The notes beneath the pieces are model-generated. The model did not search any database, was not told the origin of the DNA, and saw only the letters and a list, made by a program, of their open reading frames with translations. Shown here in pieces: positions 32,171 through 40,334 of a DNA stretch of 64,000 nucleotides. Numbering within the stretch: position 1 is the stretch's first letter; every line of letters starts with the position of its first letter. A program made the position numbers and the translations under genes. Source of the DNA: Alphaproteobacteria bacterium (GTDB lineage Bacteria; Pseudomonadota; Alphaproteobacteria; UBA8366); the NCBI GenBank assembly GCA_021774335.1, contig JAJFJD010000059.1:248001-312000 (forward strand), written 5' to 3'.

Positions 32171-33766
32171 ATGAACAGAAACGTTGAGCAATGGCAGGTT
32201 TACAAAAAAGCGGTGCAAAGTGAGCGTGGCGTCGTCGGGTCGCAACATTGGCTGGCGGCGCAAGCGGGTGCCGGTATTCTCGCGGAGGGCGGCAACGCGG
32301 TCGACGCGGCGGTCGCGGCGGCGCTTGCGCTGAACGCTGTCGAGCCTTGGATGTGCGGGCTCGGCGGCAGCGGATTCATGGTGATTTGGCTGGCCGAGTC
32401 GGATACCGCGCATGTGGTGAATTTCCAAGGCACGCTGGCCCAGGCGATCGACCTCGCGGACTATCCGCTTGACCCGTCGGTCCCCGGCTCGATCATGGGA
32501 TTCCCCGGCGTTGTCGACAACCGCAACGTAGACGGTTACGGCGCAATCACCGTGCCGGGCGCGGTCGCCGGATTGTCGGAAGCGCAGGCGCGGTTCGGCC
32601 GGCTGTCGTTCGACACGGCGCTTAAACCGGCGATCGACCTGGCCGAGCGCGGCCTGCCGGTCGATTGGCACGGCACGCTGCAGATCGCGCTGGAAGCCGC
32701 AAACCTGATGAAGGATCCCGAAGCGGCGGCGACCTATCTGCCCGGCGGCGCGCCGCTCGGCCCGGAACAATACCGCGTGCTCGGCAAACTGCCCGAAACA
32801 CTACGCCGGCTGGCGGAACACGGCCCGCGCGACTTCTATGAAGGCGAACTCGCCGAGCGCATGGTCGGCGATCTGCAGGCCGGAGGCAGCCGCATCGCGA
32901 TGGAAGACTTGGCGGCCTACCGGGCGGAAGTGCACGCGCCGCTGTCGGGCGCGCATCGGGGGGCGACCATACACACCGCGGGCGAGACCAGCGGCGGGGT
33001 CCGCATGCTCGAAGCGCTCGCCCATGTGGAAGAGGCGCTGGACGTATCCCAAGGCATCGGCGCGCATACCTACCTCACCTATGCCGACGCGCTGAACAAG
33101 GCGTTCGCGACGCATAAGCGCAAACTCGGCGCCGCCGGATCGACCGGCTGCACCAGTCATCTCAGCACGCTCGACGCGGACGGCAACATGGTCGCCTTGA
33201 CCCATACGCTGCTCAACCGTTTCGGTGCGAAAGTGATGCTGCCGAGCACGGGCATGATGATGAACAACTCGGTGTCCTATTTCGATCCGCGGCCGGGCTT
33301 CCCGACCACGATGGAAGGCGGCAAGCGGATCAATTCCAGCAACATGTGCCCGGCGATCGCGGTGCGTGACGGCAAGCCGCTGTTTGCCGTGGGCGCGTCG
33401 GGGGCGAACCATATCGTGCCGGGCACGATGCAGGTGGCGGCCCTGATGCTGGACTATGGCGTCTCGCTGGAAGAGGCGTTCAACGCGCCCCGTATCGACG
33501 CAAGCGACCGCGGCAGCATCGGCGTGGATCCGGCAGTCGGGCCGGAAATCATCGCCGCCCTGGAGGCGAAACACGATCTGGAACTGGCGCAGATGCTGGT
33601 CTTCCCGAAATTCTATTCCTGTCCTTCCGGGGTGATGCACGATGCGGCGACCGGCCTGAACTATGGCATCAGCGACAAGTCGGCACCGGTTGCCGGCGCG
33701 GCGGCAGAAGCGCCCTTCGTGCTCGAGTCCGACGGCGCGGCCGGGGATGCGGGGCCGCGGGCATAG
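32171..33766 (+). CDS. Gamma-glutamyltransferase family protein
   Basis: A 531-residue Ntn-hydrolase precursor. GVVGSQHWLAAQAGAGILAEGGNAVDAAVAAALALNAVEPWMCGLGG is the large-subunit opening. The self-cleavage site is GSTGCTSHLSTLDADGNMVALTHTL near residue 350, with the Thr of CTSH as likely catalytic nucleophile. The typical TTHFSVVD is altered, so the substrate may be a gamma-glutamyl or acyl-amide other than glutathione. No signal peptide is visible; a cytoplasmic, catabolic member is likely. The start overlaps nothing, while a 22-codon extension would enter the divergent RraA promoter. Confidence 0.88.
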   Translation: MNRNVEQWQVYKKAVQSERGVVGSQHWLAAQAGAGILAEGGNAVDAAVAAALALNAVEPWMCGLGGSGFMVIWLAESDTAHVVNFQGTLAQAIDLADYPLDPSVPGSIMGFPGVVDNRNVDGYGAITVPGAVAGLSEAQARFGRLSFDTALKPAIDLAERGLPVDWHGTLQIALEAANLMKDPEAAATYLPGGAPLGPEQYRVLGKLPETLRRLAEHGPRDFYEGELAERMVGDLQAGGSRIAMEDLAAYRAEVHAPLSGAHRGATIHTAGETSGGVRMLEALAHVEEALDVSQGIGAHTYLTYADALNKAFATHKRKLGAAGSTGCTSHLSTLDADGNMVALTHTLLNRFGAKVMLPSTGMMMNNSVSYFDPRPGFPTTMEGGKRINSSNMCPAIAVRDGKPLFAVGASGANHIVPGTMQVAALMLDYGVSLEEAFNAPRIDASDRGSIGVDPAVGPEIIAALEAKHDLELAQMLVFPKFYSCPSGVMHDAATGLNYGISDKSAPVAGAAAEAPFVLESDGAAGDAGPRA

Positions 33767-33781
33767 CACCGCGCCAGGCGG

Positions 33782-34708
33782 CTAGTATCCCTTGCCCGGA
33801 TCGATCATGTCGGGCACCGGCTTGCCGGCGCGGAAGAGCTGGATGTTTTTCGCGATCACCTTGCCGCCGGCCAGCGGGTCGATCAGGCTCGCCACATGCG
33901 GCGTCACCAAAACGTTTGGATGGTCCCAGTAGGGATGATCGTTGGGCAGCGGCTCGGTGCGGAAGACGTCGAGCGTTGCCCCGCGGATGTGACCGCTGTC
34001 CAGGGCCTCCATCAAATCCTCTTCGACCAGATGCTCGCCGCGCCCGGCATTGATGATGCAGGCGCCCTCCGGCAGTTTGGCAAACAGGTCGCGGTTCAGG
34101 ATGCTGTCGGTTTCGGGCGTCAGAGGCAGCAGGCAGACGAGAATTTGCGTGCGCGCCAGGAAGCTGTCGAACTCCGCGCCGCCGAAACAGGTTATCCCGG
34201 CGATATCCTTCTTCTCGCGCGACCAGCCCAGGACGTCGAATCCGAGCGCGACCAACGCATCGGCGCAATACCGTCCCATGAAGCCGAGACCCATGATGCC
34301 GACGGTGCGCTCCGGTGCGGGCGGTTCGATGATTTGGTTCCATTCGCGCTTCGGCTGCGACGCTTCGATCTCGGGCAAGCGGCGGTGCAGTCGCAGCACA
34401 TGCAGCGAGACATACTCCCGCATGCGTTGGCGCAGGTCGTCGCCGATGGTCCGGATGATCGGCACGCCTTTCGGTAGGTCCGGATCGACCAGCACGTGAT
34501 CGACGCCGGCGCCGATCGACACGATGCATTTGAGGTTGGGGAAGCGCAGCAATCCGCCCGCAGGATGTTTCCACACCACGGCGAATTCCACATCCGCCGG
34601 GTCGCCCGGATCGTCCCAGCCGCGCACCTCGAGGTCGGGGATCAGCGACTGCATGGTGTCCTTCCACCATTGGGCGCGGCGCGGCCCGACATGAAGAATC
34701 AATGCCAT
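33782..34708 (-). CDS. ghrA: Glyoxylate/hydroxypyruvate reductase A-type D-2-hydroxyacid dehydrogenase
   Basis: A 308-residue NAD(P)-dependent 2-hydroxyacid dehydrogenase. The Rossmann motif VGIMGLGFMGRYCADAL lies near residue 135, INAGRGEHLVEEDL near 223, and the catalytic His in TPHVAS near 272, with the substrate Arg in the NAGRG region and IGAGVDHVL earlier. The GhrA-type N-terminus (MALILHVGPRRAQWWKDTM) points to glyoxylate or hydroxypyruvate reduction. It converges on ggt and is divergent from an SDR gene. Confidence 0.88.
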   Translation of the reverse strand: MALILHVGPRRAQWWKDTMQSLIPDLEVRGWDDPGDPADVEFAVVWKHPAGGLLRFPNLKCIVSIGAGVDHVLVDPDLPKGVPIIRTIGDDLRQRMREYVSLHVLRLHRRLPEIEASQPKREWNQIIEPPAPERTVGIMGLGFMGRYCADALVALGFDVLGWSREKKDIAGITCFGGAEFDSFLARTQILVCLLPLTPETDSILNRDLFAKLPEGACIINAGRGEHLVEEDLMEALDSGHIRGATLDVFRTEPLPNDHPYWDHPNVLVTPHVASLIDPLAGGKVIAKNIQLFRAGKPVPDMIDPGKGY

Positions 34709-34915
34709 CGGTTGGCGGTCCTCCGGGATGATGTACCGAGAAAAAGAACAGGAACCCAGGTTTTACAGTGTCTGTTGGCCTAGGGTAAGCTTCAATCACG
34801 AATTCCAATCGCCGCGCGGGTCGAAACAGGATGGTTGTCCTTGTGGCCGCGGGCGATCATCCGACCAGACAGTCAAAACGAACAAGCGCAAATCGAAGGC
34901 AAGGGAGAGCGTAAC

Positions 34916-35656
34916 GTGAAAACGGGTCTCGAAGGACGCAGCGTGCTGATCACCGGCGCCGGCCGCAACATCGGCCGCCGCATGGCCGTGCTGTTCGCCG
35001 AAGAAGGGGCGAATGTCGCCATCTGCACCAGCAGCAACATGGACGGCCTGATGACGACCGCGGGCGAGATCGAGAAGGCCGGCGCCAAGGCGTTGGCCGA
35101 GAAGGTCGACGTCACCGACGCGGACGCGGTCGCCGCTTTCGTCGCCAAGACGAAGGACGCGCTCGGCTCGATCGATGTGGTGGTGAACAACGCGGTCTAC
35201 CGCTCGGAAGGCGACCTGCTGGAAACCTCCCACGAATCCTGGATGAAGAATATCGACGTCAATCTCAATGGGCCGTATTACGTCTGCAAGAATGCGATCC
35301 CGCATATGATCGACGGAAAGTGGGGCCGCATCGTCAACTTCTCCGGCATCGCGCCCTATCTCGGCTCCTACCCCGGCAAGTCGATGGTCAAGATCGGCAT
35401 CGTCGGCTTCACCCGCGGCATCGCGAAACAGTATGGCGAGCACAACATCACGGCCAACTGCATCGGCCCGGGCCATATCGATGTCGAACGCGACGACTTT
35501 CAGGACAAGAACAAAGGTGTCTTCGAGCATCAGCCGATCCGCCGCAGCGGCAAGCCGGACGAAGTCGCGAGCCTCGCCGTGTTCCTGGCGAGCGAGCAGG
35601 CCGGCTACATCACCGGGCAGTGCTATCTGGCGAATGGCGGCGCCTATATGCAGTAG
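34916..35656 (+). CDS. Short-chain dehydrogenase/reductase lacking the catalytic tyrosine
   Basis: A 246-residue SDR. Cofactor loop ITGAGRNIGRRMA, VDVTDADA, NNAVYRSEG (NNAG-like) and the C-terminal SEQAGYITGQCYLANGGAYM are normal. The active-site segment reads VNFSGIAPYLGSYPGKSMVKIGIVGFTR: aligning the final Lys with the catalytic Lys puts another Lys where the YxxxK tyrosine should be, with the spacing from the Ser one residue short. It may have lost reductase activity or use Tyr of YPGK. GTG start with GGGAG 9 nt upstream. A GFA gene follows 29 nt downstream. Confidence 0.85.
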   Translation: MKTGLEGRSVLITGAGRNIGRRMAVLFAEEGANVAICTSSNMDGLMTTAGEIEKAGAKALAEKVDVTDADAVAAFVAKTKDALGSIDVVVNNAVYRSEGDLLETSHESWMKNIDVNLNGPYYVCKNAIPHMIDGKWGRIVNFSGIAPYLGSYPGKSMVKIGIVGFTRGIAKQYGEHNITANCIGPGHIDVERDDFQDKNKGVFEHQPIRRSGKPDEVASLAVFLASEQAGYITGQCYLANGGAYMQ

Positions 35657-35685
35657 GCCTGCTGTCTCGAATTCGGGAGAGTCCG

Positions 35686-36159
35686 ATGCGCCTCGACGGT
35701 TCATGCTATTGCGGTGCGGTGCGCTTTTCGGTCGAGGCGCCCGCGCCCGTTCCCTACATGCGCTGCTACTGCTCAATCTGCCGCAAGACCGGCGGCGGGG
35801 GTGGCTATGCGATCAATCTCGGGGCGAAAACGGAAACCCTGAAGGTGACCGGCACGGCCGAGATCGACGTCTTTCAAGCAACGATCGACGGGAAGGAAAG
35901 CCCGGCCGAACGGCGATTTTGCAAACGCTGCGGCACGGCGCTCTGGGTCTGGGACCCGCGTTGGCCGGAGCTCATCCACCCCTTTGCCAGCGCGATCGAC
36001 ACGCCGCTGCCCAAGCCGCCGGAACGGGTGCATATCATGCTGGCGTCGAAGCCCGATTGGGTGCCGGTCGACGCAGCGGACGGCGACGCGCAGTTTGACG
36101 GCTATCCGGAGGAATCGCTTAGCGACTGGCATCAACGGCACGGCCTGTTGGACGAGTAA
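35686..36159 (+). CDS. GFA-domain (Mss4-like) zinc protein
   Basis: A 157-residue GFA-family protein, second of this window. Zinc ligands lie in GSCYCGAVRF, RCYCSICRKTGGGGG and RFCKRCGTALWVWD. CGGGAGAG lies before the ATG. It follows the SDR gene closely and is probably cotranscribed with it. As with other GFA members, the enzymatic role is unproven. It is not a close copy of the GFA protein near 14.5 kb: only the cysteine frame is shared. Confidence 0.9.
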   Translation: MRLDGSCYCGAVRFSVEAPAPVPYMRCYCSICRKTGGGGGYAINLGAKTETLKVTGTAEIDVFQATIDGKESPAERRFCKRCGTALWVWDPRWPELIHPFASAIDTPLPKPPERVHIMLASKPDWVPVDAADGDAQFDGYPEESLSDWHQRHGLLDE

Positions 36160-36191
36160 GTTCGATCACGGATTTCGGATAACCGGAAATG

Positions 36192-36220
36192 AAAAGGCCG
36201 GCGTCGAGTGCACGCCGGCC
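36192..36220 (-). terminator. Rho-independent terminator of the minus-strand dioxygenase gene
   Basis: On the minus strand GGCCGGCGT and ACGCCGGCC pair around a 7-nt loop and are followed by TTTTC. It lies about 130 nt after the dioxygenase stop; it may also stop transcripts from the plus-strand GFA gene, though the plus side lacks a T run. Confidence 0.75.
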
Positions 36221-36348
36221 CTAATCTCTTATTCGCAGGAGGCAGGTTACGCTGCCGACTCTTTATCGTTTCGCAGCGCCGACCGCCGAGCAGATCGCGT
36301 AAATCGGTATTGGACTAGGCGATTGCTGCATTCGGTGTCTTAAGTCGT

Positions 36349-37302
36349 TTACGCCGCCGCGGTCTTGTCCCAGGGCGCGATCATCGGCTCGCCCTTGATC
36401 TGGGTGCGGTGCAGGACGCGGCGCTGCGTGGCGTCGACCTCGCTGCGGTAGTGCATGGCGCAGCGGTTGTCCCACAACACGGCGTCGCCCGCCTTCCAGA
36501 CATGCATGATCGCGAACTTTTCCTGCGTCGCGTGCTCCCAGAGCCGGTCGAGCAGCGCTTCGCTCTCCTCGTTGGACATGCCGACGATGTAGTTCGACGG
36601 CCAGACCCGGCGGCGGCCGAGGTAAAGCGCGGGCTTGCCGGTCACCGGATGGATCCGCACCAGCGGATGGGTCGGGCCTTCGACCTCTTCCGGCGTGGTC
36701 GGCAGTTTCGCGGTCGGGCGCAAGACGCCGGCGCTGTTGCGGCTCGCGTCATGCACCTGATACTTGCCCTCGATCGTCTCCTTCAGGTCGTCCGGCAGCG
36801 TCTCGTAGGCGAGATACTGGCTGTTGAAGAATGTGTCGCCGCCGCCGTCGGTCGGTAGTTCCAATGCATACAGCATGCTGCCCGCGGGCGGCACTTCGAC
36901 ATAGGAGTTGTCGCTGTGCCAGACAACTTCCGCGCTGCCGAGCCCGGCATTCGCCTTCACCGGTTCGCCGTCGGGGCCGAGGTTGGTGATCGGCGTGATC
37001 TCCGGGTGATCCGACAAAAGTTGTTCATTTTTGTCTGCGCCATCGCGCATGAAATAGGCGCGCGCGCCGCCGACCTGGACGCCACCGAATATGTTCGACG
37101 CGTCGATGAGCTGGGCGTCGGTGATGTCCTGGTCGTGGAAGATCAGGATCGAATGGTCGGCCCAGGCTTGGCGCAGTGCGTCCTTCACGTCGTTGGGGAC
37201 TGGCTGCGCGAAGTCGATGCCGCCGATTTCGGCGCCGAGCGGTCCGCCCGCCGGAATAACCTTTAGATTTTCCACCGTGTTTTCAGAAACCGTCTTGCCC
37301 AT
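36349..37302 (-). CDS. TauD/TfdA-family Fe(II)/2-oxoglutarate dioxygenase
   Basis: A 317-residue dioxygenase. VVWHSDNSYVEVPPAGSMLYA gives the iron His and Asp, and RVLHRTQIKGE the distal His and the 2-oxoglutarate Arg; AVLWDNRCAMHYRSEVD is typical. Similar enzymes attack taurine, alkyl sulfates or aryloxy acids. The start is chosen so that GGAGG stands 6 nt before ATG; an ATG two codons earlier touches GGAGG. It is divergent from an IclR regulator with inverted repeats between them, a usual arrangement for a catabolic gene and its regulator. Confidence 0.88.
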   Translation of the reverse strand: MGKTVSENTVENLKVIPAGGPLGAEIGGIDFAQPVPNDVKDALRQAWADHSILIFHDQDITDAQLIDASNIFGGVQVGGARAYFMRDGADKNEQLLSDHPEITPITNLGPDGEPVKANAGLGSAEVVWHSDNSYVEVPPAGSMLYALELPTDGGGDTFFNSQYLAYETLPDDLKETIEGKYQVHDASRNSAGVLRPTAKLPTTPEEVEGPTHPLVRIHPVTGKPALYLGRRRVWPSNYIVGMSNEESEALLDRLWEHATQEKFAIMHVWKAGDAVLWDNRCAMHYRSEVDATQRRVLHRTQIKGEPMIAPWDKTAAA

Positions 37303-37393
37303 TCTCATCCTCCTACGCGTATCGCCGTGCGGGTGACATCGGTGCGGCTGCGCCGGGCGCGTTTCGGGGTGCCACACCGAAATTAAAGCATAC

Positions 37394-37444
37394 ACGGAAC
37401 GAAACCGTCATTTTGACGGTCTACCGTCGATCGATCCGTTCCGT
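37394..37444. promoter_or_regulatory. Nested inverted repeats between tauD-like and iclR-like genes (candidate IclR operator)
   Basis: An outer repeat ACGGAAC / GTTCCGT (37394-37400, 37438-37444) encloses ACCGTCA-TTT-TGACGGT (37404-37420) and a third half-site ACCGTC (37423-37428), so that GACGGT-ct-ACCGTC is also palindromic. It lies about 100 nt before the dioxygenase start and 185 nt before iclR. IclR proteins often bind such composite sites as tetramers; the assignment is inference. Confidence 0.5.
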
Positions 37445-37526
37445 CGTTGCGGTGCCCAGTCAATCGCAGTTTCGGGGCAGAGGGCCCGGAAACGCTGTCT
37501 TGACGAGACAATTTAAATTCCGTATC

Positions 37527-37553
37527 GTGAAATTTATTTCGACTTGTGAAATT
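37527..37553. promoter_or_regulatory. AT-rich element with direct repeats GTGAAATT
   Basis: GTGAAATT occurs at 37527-37534 and 37546-37553 (19-bp spacing), and the first copy is part of the palindrome GAAAT-TT-ATTTC. This AT-rich island, about 75 nt before the iclR start, is the likely promoter or autoregulatory site. Confidence 0.35.
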
Positions 37554-37628
37554 ATAGAGAAGCCGACTTCAGCGGTCAAGCCTTGGCGATAGGGGTGCGG
37601 CGGCAATGTCAGTGAGGGCAAAAGCGGT

Positions 37629-38345
37629 ATGGAAAACAAAGGGGTGACGGCGGTCGACCGGGCCTTCTCGATCATCGAGTGTTTCGGGCCGGGCGACTCG
37701 TCGCTCAGCCTCCAGACGCTGGCCGCGCGCACCGGCCTGAACAAGGCGACGATCATTCGCCTCATCGCGTCGCTGGAAAAGGCCGGGTGCATGGTGCGGC
37801 GCGCGCATGGCGAATATGCGCTGGGATCAGCCCTGCTGCGTTTCGGCAGCGTTTATCAATCGTCGTTTCACCTGGCCGACAGTCTCATGCCGATCCTGCG
37901 CGACCTGGTGCGGCAATGCGGAGAGACCGCCGCTTTTTTCGTGCGCGATGGCGATATGCGGATTTGTTTGCACCGGGTCGAGACCGCGTCGGTGCTCCGG
38001 CTGCATCTGCGCGAGGGCGAGGCGCGTCCGCTGTTGCCCGGCGGCACCGGCATGGTCCTGCTCGCGTTCTCCGGAGAGCCGGGGGCCGAGTCGGCGCAAA
38101 TTCGGGACGATCATTTCGTGATCAATATCGGCGGCCGCGAAGCGGAGATCTCCTCGGTTGCAGCCCCCGTCCTGCAGCCGCATGGCGTTCTCGTGGGCAC
38201 CGTATCCATCACCGGGCCGACCGCAAAATTCACCGATGGCAAGGCGGATGCATTCGTGCGCCATGTCCTGCCGGCGGCGGCCGAGTTGACCCGCCTCTGC
38301 GGCGGCGACCCGTCTCCGTTCCACGAAAGTTTGAGCCGCCTCTAG
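37629..38345 (+). CDS. IclR-family transcriptional regulator
   Basis: A 238-residue regulator. A winged helix-turn-helix occupies about residues 8-68 (LSLQTLAARTGLNKATIIRLIASLEKAGCM) and the IclR effector domain the rest (ETAAFFVRDGDMRICLHRVET, LPGGTGMVLLAF, SVAAPVLQPHGVLVGTVSITGP). It is divergent from the TauD-type gene and probably controls it in response to a small aromatic or organic acid. Effector unknown. Confidence 0.92.
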   Translation: MENKGVTAVDRAFSIIECFGPGDSSLSLQTLAARTGLNKATIIRLIASLEKAGCMVRRAHGEYALGSALLRFGSVYQSSFHLADSLMPILRDLVRQCGETAAFFVRDGDMRICLHRVETASVLRLHLREGEARPLLPGGTGMVLLAFSGEPGAESAQIRDDHFVINIGGREAEISSVAAPVLQPHGVLVGTVSITGPTAKFTDGKADAFVRHVLPAAAELTRLCGGDPSPFHESLSRL

Positions 38346-38445
38346 AGGCGCGGTGGCAGGTTCATGTCTTGCGCTAGATCAGGGCTGTTCGGATTGCCCG
38401 CGCGGTACAATGTCTATTGTCCCCTTGGTGAAAAAGGAGCGCCCC

Positions 38446-38658
38446 ATGAGTGGTAGCGTCGATTTGACTGCGGCGATCGGTGTCTTGATGGACGAAATGG
38501 AATCCGAGCCGGACGACTTGCACGAAGTCCATCTCAAGCTGCAAGAACTCCTGCGCCAGTTCCGCGCCACCGGCATGCCGCTGCCCGACGACCTGGTTCG
38601 GCTGGAACAGCAATTGACGGCGACGGTGGAAGGCGTACCGGAGGAAAAGTCCAACTAG
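38446..38658 (+). CDS. Small acidic helical protein, unknown
   Basis: A 70-residue protein, unrecognised. AAAAAGGAG lies 8 nt before the ATG, which is strong support for translation. It is rich in Glu, Asp and Leu with a likely helical hairpin (AAIGVLMDEMESEPDDLHEVHLKLQELLRQFRATGMPLPDDLVRLEQQL). A small inverted repeat ACAAT-GTCT-ATTGT (38408-38421) lies in its leader. It lies between iclR and a broken methyltransferase gene with no obvious link to either. Confidence 0.6.
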   Translation: MSGSVDLTAAIGVLMDEMESEPDDLHEVHLKLQELLRQFRATGMPLPDDLVRLEQQLTATVEGVPEEKSN

Positions 38659-38750
38659 AGAAGATCGGGCTCCGACCGAAAACCCGATTCGCATCGCCGT
38701 GCCGCATGCTAGACTCCCTGGCGTGATCGAAGCGATAGTGGGGCGGGGGC

Positions 38751-39470
38751 ATGACGGATCAGCGGGCCGACAGTGGCGCGCCCGACAGGGTGAAGACGCC
38801 AATTGCCGATGAGGAATTCTACCGCCCGGTCTTTTCGCCGTGGCATGGTTACGGCGAATTCAAGGACATATACGCTGAGGCCAAACCGCATACCCTGGTT
38901 TCCGCGGACCGGTGCCACGCATTGTATTCGCTGGCGGTTCAGGCCGCAGGCCTGACGGGGCAGTGGTACGAATGCGGGGTCTACCAGGGCGGGACCGCGA
39001 TGCTGCTCGCCCGTGTCCTGCGGGTGCATTAGTGGAAAACCTGGGACGCCGACACGCAACTCCATCTGTTCGACACTTTCGAAGGCATGCCGGAAACCGA
39101 TCCGGGACAGGACCTTCATAATGTGGGTGACTTTGCCGACAGTTCGGCGACCTTGGTGCAGGGGCGTCTCGACGCCATAAACCCGGGTCTCGCGGCGCTG
39201 CACAAGGGACTGATCCCCGAAACCTTCGACGGTATGGAGGCGCACCGCATCGCCTTTGCCCATATCGACGTCGATATCTATCGCTCGGTCGCGGATTGCT
39301 GCGCCTTCATCCATCCCCGGATGGTGCCGGGCGGGTTCATGGTGTTCGACGATTACGGTTTCCCGACCTGTCCCGGCGCGCGCAAGGCGGTCGACGAATT
39401 CTTCGCCGACAAACCGGAAAATCCGCTGGTCCTGCCGACCGGCCAGGCGGTGGTGTTCAAGAACCCGTAG
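38751..39470 (+). pseudogene. TylF/MycF-type SAM methyltransferase interrupted by an in-frame TAG
   Basis: One reading frame holds a whole TylF-like methyltransferase (about 238 residues) but is split by an amber codon at 39030-39032: RVLRVH, stop, then WKTWDADTQLHLFDTFEGMPETD. SAM-site parts lie on both sides (YECGVYQGGTAMLLARV before, LHLFDTFEGMPETD, HIDVDIYRSVADCCAFIHPRMVPGGFMVFDDYG and GARKAVDEFF after). No frame change is needed, so a single base change would restore it. Candidates: recent pseudogene, sequencing error or readthrough. The family methylates sugars or aminoglycoside-like hydroxyls. Confidence 0.8.
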
Positions 39471-39475
39471 GCGCG

Positions 39476-40318
39476 CTAACGGTCTTCCGGCACCCAGATG
39501 GGCAGGCCGTCGCGGTTGCCCCATTCCTGCCAGGAGCCGACGTAATTCCGCAGCTGGGGATAGCCCAACAGCCGCAGCGCCAGGTAGCCGTGCGCCGAGC
39601 GGTAGCCGGTATTGCAGTAGAGCGTGACTTCCTTGTCGGGCGTGACGCCCAGCGGCTCGAACGCATGGCGCAGTGCGTCCGCCGGTTTCATGCAGCCGGT
39701 GTCATGGTCGTATAGGTCAACCCAGTCGCGGTGCACCGCGCCGGGGATCGCGCCGCCGTGGCGCGCACGCCGGTCGGTGCCGAGGAACTCTTCCCGGCTT
39801 CGCGTATCCACGATCACTTTGCCGGAGTCGCCGTCGGCGTCCAGGATGTCCCGGTACCCCGCGACACGGTTCATCGCCGGATCGGCGGCGTATTTGACCG
39901 GTGCGGGTGGTGCGCTCTCGGTCTCCAGCGGCAGGCCGGCCTCGGTCCAGGCCGCGATCCCGCCGTCCAGCACATGCACGTCTTTATGGCCGAGATACTC
40001 GCAGAACCAATAGCCCCGCGCGGCGCACATGTCGGTGAAGCCGCCGTAGAAGACGATGGTGTCGCCCCGGCTCACCCCGCGCCACCCCAGCAGGTTGGCC
40101 CACATCCGGGTGAAGGCGGCGAGTGGCGCCGGGTCGGTATCGTCGGTGTTGACGAAATAGAGATCGAAATGCCGCGCGCCCGGCAGCCGTCCCTGCGCGA
40201 ACAGTTCGGCGGGCCGCGTGTCGATCACCGCCAGCCCCGGCTTGGCCATCCGTGCCTTGAGCGTTTCCGGCGACCACAACAAGTCGGGGTTCGTGTAGCC
40301 GCGCTCGGCGATGGTCAT
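39476..40318 (-). CDS. Two-domain rhodanese (thiosulfate/3-mercaptopyruvate sulfurtransferase)
   Basis: A 280-residue tandem rhodanese. The first, inactive domain runs AVIDTRPAELFAQGRLPGARHFDLYFVNTDD; the second holds VIVDTRSREEFLG and the active-site loop TLYCNTGYRSAHGYL near residue 235. The loop CNTGYRS is closer to thiosulfate sulfurtransferases than to the CGSGVTA of mercaptopyruvate enzymes. It lies tail-to-tail with the methyltransferase gene and 16 nt downstream of the alpha/beta hydrolase gene on the same strand, so the two are probably one unit. Confidence 0.9.
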   Translation of the reverse strand: MTIAERGYTNPDLLWSPETLKARMAKPGLAVIDTRPAELFAQGRLPGARHFDLYFVNTDDTDPAPLAAFTRMWANLLGWRGVSRGDTIVFYGGFTDMCAARGYWFCEYLGHKDVHVLDGGIAAWTEAGLPLETESAPPAPVKYAADPAMNRVAGYRDILDADGDSGKVIVDTRSREEFLGTDRRARHGGAIPGAVHRDWVDLYDHDTGCMKPADALRHAFEPLGVTPDKEVTLYCNTGYRSAHGYLALRLLGYPQLRNYVGSWQEWGNRDGLPIWVPEDR

Positions 40319-40334
40319 GGGCTCGCTCCCGCCG

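Noticed and set aside
14450..36159. The two GFA genes (14450-14893 and 35686-36159) as a duplicated repeat
   Set aside because: Only the zinc-cysteine framework is shared; the sequences differ too much for a recent duplication.
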